Part shown: positions 60,468-64,000 of the stretch, piece after piece | Layout of the letters: each line of letters starts with the position of its first letter | How positions within the stretch are numbered: position 1 is the stretch's first letter | Origin: Nocardia mikamii NBRC 108933 | GTDB lineage: Bacteria > Actinomycetota > Actinomycetes > Mycobacteriales > Mycobacteriaceae | NCBI RefSeq assembly: GCF_001613505.1 | Contig: NZ_BDCM01000025.1 | Location: 1-64,000 of the forward strand | Length of the DNA stretch: 64,000 nucleotides | Direction of reading: 5' to 3' | Notes under the pieces: generated by a model | The model's input: the letters and a program-made list of their open reading frames with translations, nothing else | What the model was told of the DNA's origin: nothing | Database searches by the model: none | Position numbers and translations under genes: made by a program

Positions 60468-60488
60468 ACCTGTCAGAATCTGACAGGT
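60468..60488. promoter_or_regulatory. Palindromic operator between the TetR and IclR genes
   Basis: Arms ACCTGTCA (60468-60475) and TGACAGGT (60481-60488) are perfect around five bases. It lies about 40 bases before the IclR start and could bind either regulator. IclR-type sites are often of this length. Confidence 0.55.
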
Positions 60489-60527
60489 AGTCATATTCTG
60501 CACATGTCTGGCGGTTGGAGGCAACAG

Positions 60528-61310
60528 GTGGCAACGGTGCAGCTCGAACAAACCCCCAACGCGATGATCGATCGCGTGGCGTCCCTGCTGGAGGCCTTCG
60601 TCGGGCAGCGACCCATGACGCTGGCCGATATCGCCCGGCGTTCACATCTCCCGCGCTCGTCCGCGCATCGAATCCTGCAGCGACTCGTGGAACTCGGCTG
60701 GGTGGAACGCCACGGCTTCGAATACGTCCTTGGCATAAGGATGTTCGAGTTCGGATCGCAGGTGGTGCGTCAGCGCAGCGTCAACGACGTGGCGATGGCC
60801 GTCATGACCGCACTGCACCGGCGCACGGGCCTGACCGCACATCTGAGCCTGTTGTCCGGCGCGGAAATCCTGCATCTGAATCGCGTGGGCGCCTGGCCCA
60901 CTCCGGGCCGGCAGTGGGCCGTCGGCGCTCGCCAGCCCGTCGAGCTCACCGCGGCCGGGCACGCACTGCTCGCCGCGATGGAACCGGAGCAGTGGCCCGA
61001 CCTCCCCTTCGCCAGCGCGCCCACCTGCTACAGCGTGCGGACTCGCCGGCAACTGGAATGCGAACTGGACAAAGTTCGCAATCGCAGCGGGGTCGCGGTG
61101 GACTCGCAGGGCTGCGCGCTGGGAGTGACGGTGGTGGCGGCCGCGCTCGACATCGATGTCGACCGAGGTCGCGTGGCGGTATCGCTGTGCGGTCCGACGC
61201 GCTCGATCAAAACCAGCGCGGTCGTCTCGGACGTGCGGCTGGCGGCGAACGAGATCCGGCGCGTGGCGCTGGCGGCGCCGCGGAGGGGTCCGCGGCCGGT
61301 ACACGCCTGA
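60528..61310 (+). CDS. IclR-family transcriptional regulator
   Basis: A 260-residue regulator. The winged helix at about 10-65 is MIDRVASLLEAFVGQRPMTLADIARRSHLPRSSAHRILQRLVELGWVERHGFEYVLGIRMFEFG. The effector domain includes LTAHLSLLSGAEILHLNRVG, ELTAAGHALLAAM and the C-terminal GVTVVAAALDIDVDRGRVAVSLCGP. The GTG at 60528 has GGAGG seven bases upstream and is preferred to the ATG eight codons earlier, which has none. It may govern the neighbouring steroid genes and itself. Confidence 0.85.
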   Translation: MATVQLEQTPNAMIDRVASLLEAFVGQRPMTLADIARRSHLPRSSAHRILQRLVELGWVERHGFEYVLGIRMFEFGSQVVRQRSVNDVAMAVMTALHRRTGLTAHLSLLSGAEILHLNRVGAWPTPGRQWAVGARQPVELTAAGHALLAAMEPEQWPDLPFASAPTCYSVRTRRQLECELDKVRNRSGVAVDSQGCALGVTVVAAALDIDVDRGRVAVSLCGPTRSIKTSAVVSDVRLAANEIRRVALAAPRRGPRPVHA

Positions 61311-61380
61311 CCGTCACGAGTAGCGGTGCGGCACAGGTCCTTTCGTGCACACGAGCACCGGTGCGCACGCTACCCCCGGG

Positions 61381-61623
61381 TCAGGCGGGCTGGCCGATCG
61401 GACGGATCGTCACCGTGTTGAGGTCGACGCCTACCGGCTGATCGAGCGCGAAGCCGATCGCCCCGGCCACCGCATCCGGGCTCATCGCGACGGGCGGAAC
61501 CTGGCCGTGCCAGAACGCGGTGTCGATCATGCCCGGGTTCACGACCGTGACTCCGACGCCGCGGGTCGTGGCGTGCAGGCGGAGGTTCTCGGCGAACCCG
61601 ACCACCGCCCATTTCGCGGTCAC
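61381..61623 (-). pseudogene. 3' fragment of a short-chain dehydrogenase gene
   Basis: Reading leftward the frame gives VTAKWAVVGFAENLRLHATTRGVGVTVVNPGMIDTAFWHGQ, the part of an SDR enzyme just after the active-site tyrosine, then a normal C-terminus. The nucleotide-binding half and the tyrosine are absent; the sequence changes at about 61620-61626 into the fragment of a regulator on the other strand. A true start is missing, so it is not functional. Confidence 0.75.
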
Positions 61624-61625
61624 GC

Positions 61626-61955
61626 TCGTTCGTCGCCGACCTGCGCGCGGCAGTCGGGCGGCGCAGCCCGGGCGACAGCGAGGCGACCGAACTGGTGAAC
61701 GAGCTGGTGCAGCAGTCGCCGGAGTTCCGGGCGCTGTGGGCCGACCAGGACGTGGGGGTGCGCAGAGACGAGCGTAAGCGGATCCTCCACCCCACCGTCG
61801 GCATGCTCGACCTCAACTGCCTCAGCCTCTTCAGCGAGGACAGCCGCCAGCGGTTGCTCTGGTTCACCCCACGCGCCGGGACCGGCACCGCCGAGAAGCT
61901 CGCGCTGCTGACCGTCGTGGGGACACAGGCGATGCACACCGAACCGGTCCGATGA
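61626..61955 (+). pseudogene. 3' fragment of an XRE/MmyB-like transcriptional regulator gene
   Basis: The reading SFVADLRAAVGRRSPGDSEATELVNELVQQSPEFRALWADQDVGVRRDERKRILHPTVGMLDLNCLSLF ending in a stop is the C-terminal part of the MmyB-like ligand-binding domain (pattern: SPEF-x-LW-x-DV, RKR-x-HP-x-VG-x-L). The N-terminal helix-turn-helix is absent. It abuts the SDR fragment at its 5' end. Confidence 0.7.
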
Positions 61956-61974
61956 ACGATCGAGGAGGTACCGC

Positions 61975-62010
61975 ACGGGCCCCTGTCGTCCGATGACGGC
62001 AGGGGCCCGT
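61975..62010. terminator. Strong hairpin between the regulator remnant and the KshA group
   Basis: Arms ACGGGCCCCTG and CAGGGGCCCGT are perfect over 11 bases and continue inward with one G-T pair to a 16-base stem around CGAT. It lies between the fragment's stop and the end of the converging small gene. No T-tract; likely a bidirectional terminator. Confidence 0.75.
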
Positions 62011-62025
62011 CGTCTCGATACCCGC

Positions 62026-62292
62026 TCAGCGCGCCGCGCTGTCGAGCACGCGCAATTCTCCGGATTCCGCAGCGGCCCGGATCGATTCACGAAGCTGCGA
62101 GCAGTGCTGCATCGCCGCGTCCGAGAGTGCGCCGGCGGCATGACGTTCCACGCACGCGGCACTCGACTCCGCGTCCCATTGAATGCTCGTCTGCGCCCAA
62201 CTGCTCTTACGAGCGAGCACGCGCGCACCGCAGTGCCGGCACTCGACCGGCGCCATGGGCACCTCCCGGATGCGTTCGTCGATCGGCGTCAC
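62026..62292 (-). CDS. Small cysteine/histidine protein coupled to KshA
   Basis: An 88-residue protein with CRHCG near residue 18, followed by ARVLARKSSWAQTSIQWDAE, a cysteine with nearby histidines (SAACVERHAAGALSDAAMQHCSQL). The spacing could bind one zinc, or make a rubredoxin-like knuckle, but only one CxxC is present. Its ATG overlaps the stop of kshA (ATGA). It may be an accessory or regulator of the Rieske enzyme. An internal ATG at codon 13 is an alternative start. I do not recognise a named family. Confidence 0.6.
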   Translation of the reverse strand: MTPIDERIREVPMAPVECRHCGARVLARKSSWAQTSIQWDAESSAACVERHAAGALSDAAMQHCSQLRESIRAAAESGELRVLDSAAR

Positions 62293-63425
62293 GAGGCCGC
62301 CTCCGCGGCTTTGCGGGCGACGTTCTCGCGGACCTCCTCCTGCCAGGCGGCCAGCGGTCGCGTGGTGTCGAGTTCGAATTCGAACCGGTCGACCATTTCG
62401 GGAGCGACATCGGCGACGTCGACGTAGAACTGCTGATACCAGCGGCGCAGCTGATAGACCGGGCCGTCCTCCTCGCAGAGCAGCGGATTGTCGATGCGCG
62501 CCTTGCTCTTCCAGATGGCGACGTCCTGCTCGAAGCCGAGCTTGACCCAGTCGCCGAGCGCGACGGCGGTAGCCATCGCCTGATCCTCGGGCAGCGTGTC
62601 GGACTTCTCGACGATGATGCCGTACTGCAGCACGAACGAATTCTCATCGATCGGATAGTGGCAGTTGAGCAACACCGTCTTGTAGTCACCGTGCTCGTAG
62701 TGATAGACGAGGTCGTCGATCATGAACGACGGCCCGTAATACGAGGCCACCGACGAGGTACCGAGCAGCTGCGGCTGACCCACCGGTCCCGGCAGATCGT
62801 CGCGGGCGCCACTTTCGAAATACTGCGTCGCCACCGGCCCCTCGAAAACGTTCTTGAAAAAGGTCGGCAGAGAACCGTGAATGTAGAAGAAATGCGCCAT
62901 GTCCACGACGTTGTCGATGATTTCCCGGCAATTCGTGTCGACGACGGTGGTGTACCAATGCCAATCGGTCCAGGTGGGGTCGCCCGCGCCCGCGATCCGC
63001 GGGATGGTCACTCCCTCCGGCGGCGGATTGCCCTCGGGATCGTTCCAGACGAACAACATGCCGTCCTGCTCGAGCGTGGTCCACGCCCGGGTCCGTGCCA
63101 GAGGCGGCACTCGCCGGGCGTACGGGATCTGTTTGCAGCGCCCGTTGCCGCCCCAGCGCCAATCGTGGAAGGGGCAGGCGATCTCGTTGCCCTTGACCTC
63201 GCCGTCGGACAGGTCTCCGCCCATATGCCGGCAGAACGCGTCGAGAACGTTGACCCGGCCGTCCTCACCACGGAAGACGACCAGTTTGGTGCCGAAGGCC
63301 TGGACCGAATGCGGCCGGCCGTCGGCGAAGTCTCGGATCAGCCCGAGACAATGCCACCCGCGTGCGAACCGCGTCGGCACCGTCCCGGCCTCGATCTGGC
63401 GAACCTCGTCATGCGTCGTTGTCAT
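62289..63425 (-). CDS. kshA: 3-ketosteroid-9-alpha-monooxygenase oxygenase component (KshA-like)
   Basis: A 378-residue Rieske oxygenase. The [2Fe-2S] ligands are Cys65-x-His67 and Cys84-x-x-His87 (FCRHMGGDLSDGEVKGNEIACPFHDWRW). The mononuclear iron site is EIIDNVVDMAHFFYIHGS (two His). The sequence GWHCLGLIRDFADGRPHSVQAFGTKLVVFRGEDGRVNVLDAFCRHMGGDLSDGEVKGNEIACPFHDWRW is characteristic of KshA. It hydroxylates ring B of steroid intermediates such as androstenedione, after which KstD opens the ring. The ATG at 63425 begins the family sequence. The reductase partner KshB is not in the window. Confidence 0.88.
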   Translation of the reverse strand: MTTTHDEVRQIEAGTVPTRFARGWHCLGLIRDFADGRPHSVQAFGTKLVVFRGEDGRVNVLDAFCRHMGGDLSDGEVKGNEIACPFHDWRWGGNGRCKQIPYARRVPPLARTRAWTTLEQDGMLFVWNDPEGNPPPEGVTIPRIAGAGDPTWTDWHWYTTVVDTNCREIIDNVVDMAHFFYIHGSLPTFFKNVFEGPVATQYFESGARDDLPGPVGQPQLLGTSSVASYYGPSFMIDDLVYHYEHGDYKTVLLNCHYPIDENSFVLQYGIIVEKSDTLPEDQAMATAVALGDWVKLGFEQDVAIWKSKARIDNPLLCEEDGPVYQLRRWYQQFYVDVADVAPEMVDRFEFELDTTRPLAAWQEEVRENVARKAAEAAS

Positions 63426-63562
63426 GTCCACCGTCCTTGGAAAGGAGAAATGTGGTGGAAGCGGGCTGGATATCCGCGCCGTCGCGGACGGCTTCCACCG
63501 CACATCCGTTCTAACATCACGAATGTCACTGCGTAGCAGTGGATTTCACTGGCCGGAATTTC

Positions 63563-64000
63563 TCATCGAATCGCCGGCGAATTGATCGGTAAGCCATGGT
63601 GACTTCCCGGCTGTCGACGGTCTCCCGCAGCGGCCGCAGCGGTTTTCGCGGCGATATAGCCGAAGACCAATCCCTGTCCGATCGTCGCGCCCGCGCCCGG
63701 ATAGGTGTTGCCGAAGGCATTGGCCGCCGTATTGCCGATCGCGTACAGGCCCTCGATGACGCTGCCGTCCTCGCGCAGGACGCGGGCCGAGCCGTCCGCG
63801 CGCACACCACCGCACGTGCCGAGGTCGGACAGCACCAGCTTCACCGCGTACAAGGGCCCCTTCCTGCCCAGCGGCCGCAGATTCGGGTTCGGGCCGATCG
63901 TGGGGTCGCCGTAGTAGCGGTCGTATGCGCTTGCACCCCTGGCGAATTCGTGATCGACACCCAGCTGCGCGGAGGCGTTGAAGCTGTCGAAGGTCGCGGC
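63563..64000 (-). CDS. kstD: 3-oxosteroid 1-dehydrogenase (KstD), C-terminal part
   Basis: The gene enters from the right edge; 145 residues remain. The reading YAVKLVLSDLGTCGGVRADGSARVLREDGSVIEGLYAIGNTAANAFGNTYPGAGATIGQGLVFGYIAAKTAA is the C-terminal FAD-binding segment of 3-ketosteroid delta-1-dehydrogenases. With KshA it opens the steroid B ring. It lies 137 bases upstream of kshA on the same strand and may be in the same transcript. The start and the catalytic tyrosines lie outside the window. Confidence 0.88.
   Translation of the reverse strand, partial: AATFDSFNASAQLGVDHEFARGASAYDRYYGDPTIGPNPNLRPLGRKGPLYAVKLVLSDLGTCGGVRADGSARVLREDGSVIEGLYAIGNTAANAFGNTYPGAGATIGQGLVFGYIAAKTAAAAAGDRRQPGSHHGLPINSPAIR

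Overview
The window is high-GC actinobacterial DNA with GTG/ATG starts, many four-base stop/start overlaps, and a heavy load of catabolic and regulatory genes. A cholesterol-type P450 (CYP125), 3-ketosteroid 9-alpha-hydroxylase (KshA), 3-ketosteroid delta-1-dehydrogenase (KstD), an MCE lipoprotein and several lipid-type oxidoreductases point to a mycolic-acid actinomycete, most likely Nocardia or a close relative such as Rhodococcus. No rRNA, tRNA, CRISPR array or intact insertion sequence was seen.

Layout. 1-11 kb is mixed accessory DNA: the end of a DoxX-like protein, a secreted GH43-like protein, an NTF2-like/HxlR divergent pair, a RibD-like reductase, an AraC regulator, a resolvase remnant, a large ATPase/LuxR regulator, a decayed membrane-anchored protein with two lesions, and two small unknowns. 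11-18.5 kb is one probable regulon: a phosphotransferase and an acyl-CoA synthetase, a TetR repressor, a flavin amine-oxidase-like enzyme, a saccharopine-dehydrogenase-like protein and a seven-helix membrane protein. A shared operator motif lies in front of these units. 18.8-27.3 kb holds two modules, each next to a PucR activator: GMC alcohol oxidoreductase plus aldehyde dehydrogenase, and Baeyer-Villiger monooxygenase plus alpha/beta hydrolase. Together they fit subterminal oxidation of an alcohol or ketone.

27.4-41.7 kb is an aromatic-catabolism region. It has an AAHS-type MFS transporter with an XRE-cupin regulator, a LysR regulator divergent from a thiolase and both 3-oxoadipate CoA-transferase subunits (pcaF-pcaI-pcaJ), and a reverse-strand operon with maleylacetate reductase and hydroxyquinol 1,2-dioxygenase. 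The operon also carries an NTF2-like protein, a 3-hydroxyisobutyrate-dehydrogenase-like enzyme, a zinc alcohol dehydrogenase, an orphan MCE lipoprotein and a C-C hydrolase-like protein. Hydroxyquinol would be cleaved to maleylacetate, reduced to 3-oxoadipate and passed to PcaIJ and PcaF.

42.3-50.3 kb is miscellaneous: an unknown protein, an amidase, a secreted nuclease with an adjacent SUKH (SMI1/KNR4) immunity-type protein, an orphan terpene synthase, a PAS-GGDEF protein and a second RibD-like protein. 50.3-64 kb is steroid and meta-cleavage catabolism: CYP125 behind a KstR-type box, a tightly overlapping operon (extradiol dioxygenase, FAH-family enzyme, acyl-CoA ligase, a 57-residue unknown, MhpA-like hydroxylase) under a TetR repressor, a meta-cleavage-product hydrolase, TetR and IclR regulators, and a KstD/KshA/small cysteine-protein group cut by the window edge. 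Between these sits the scar of a deleted divergent gene pair.
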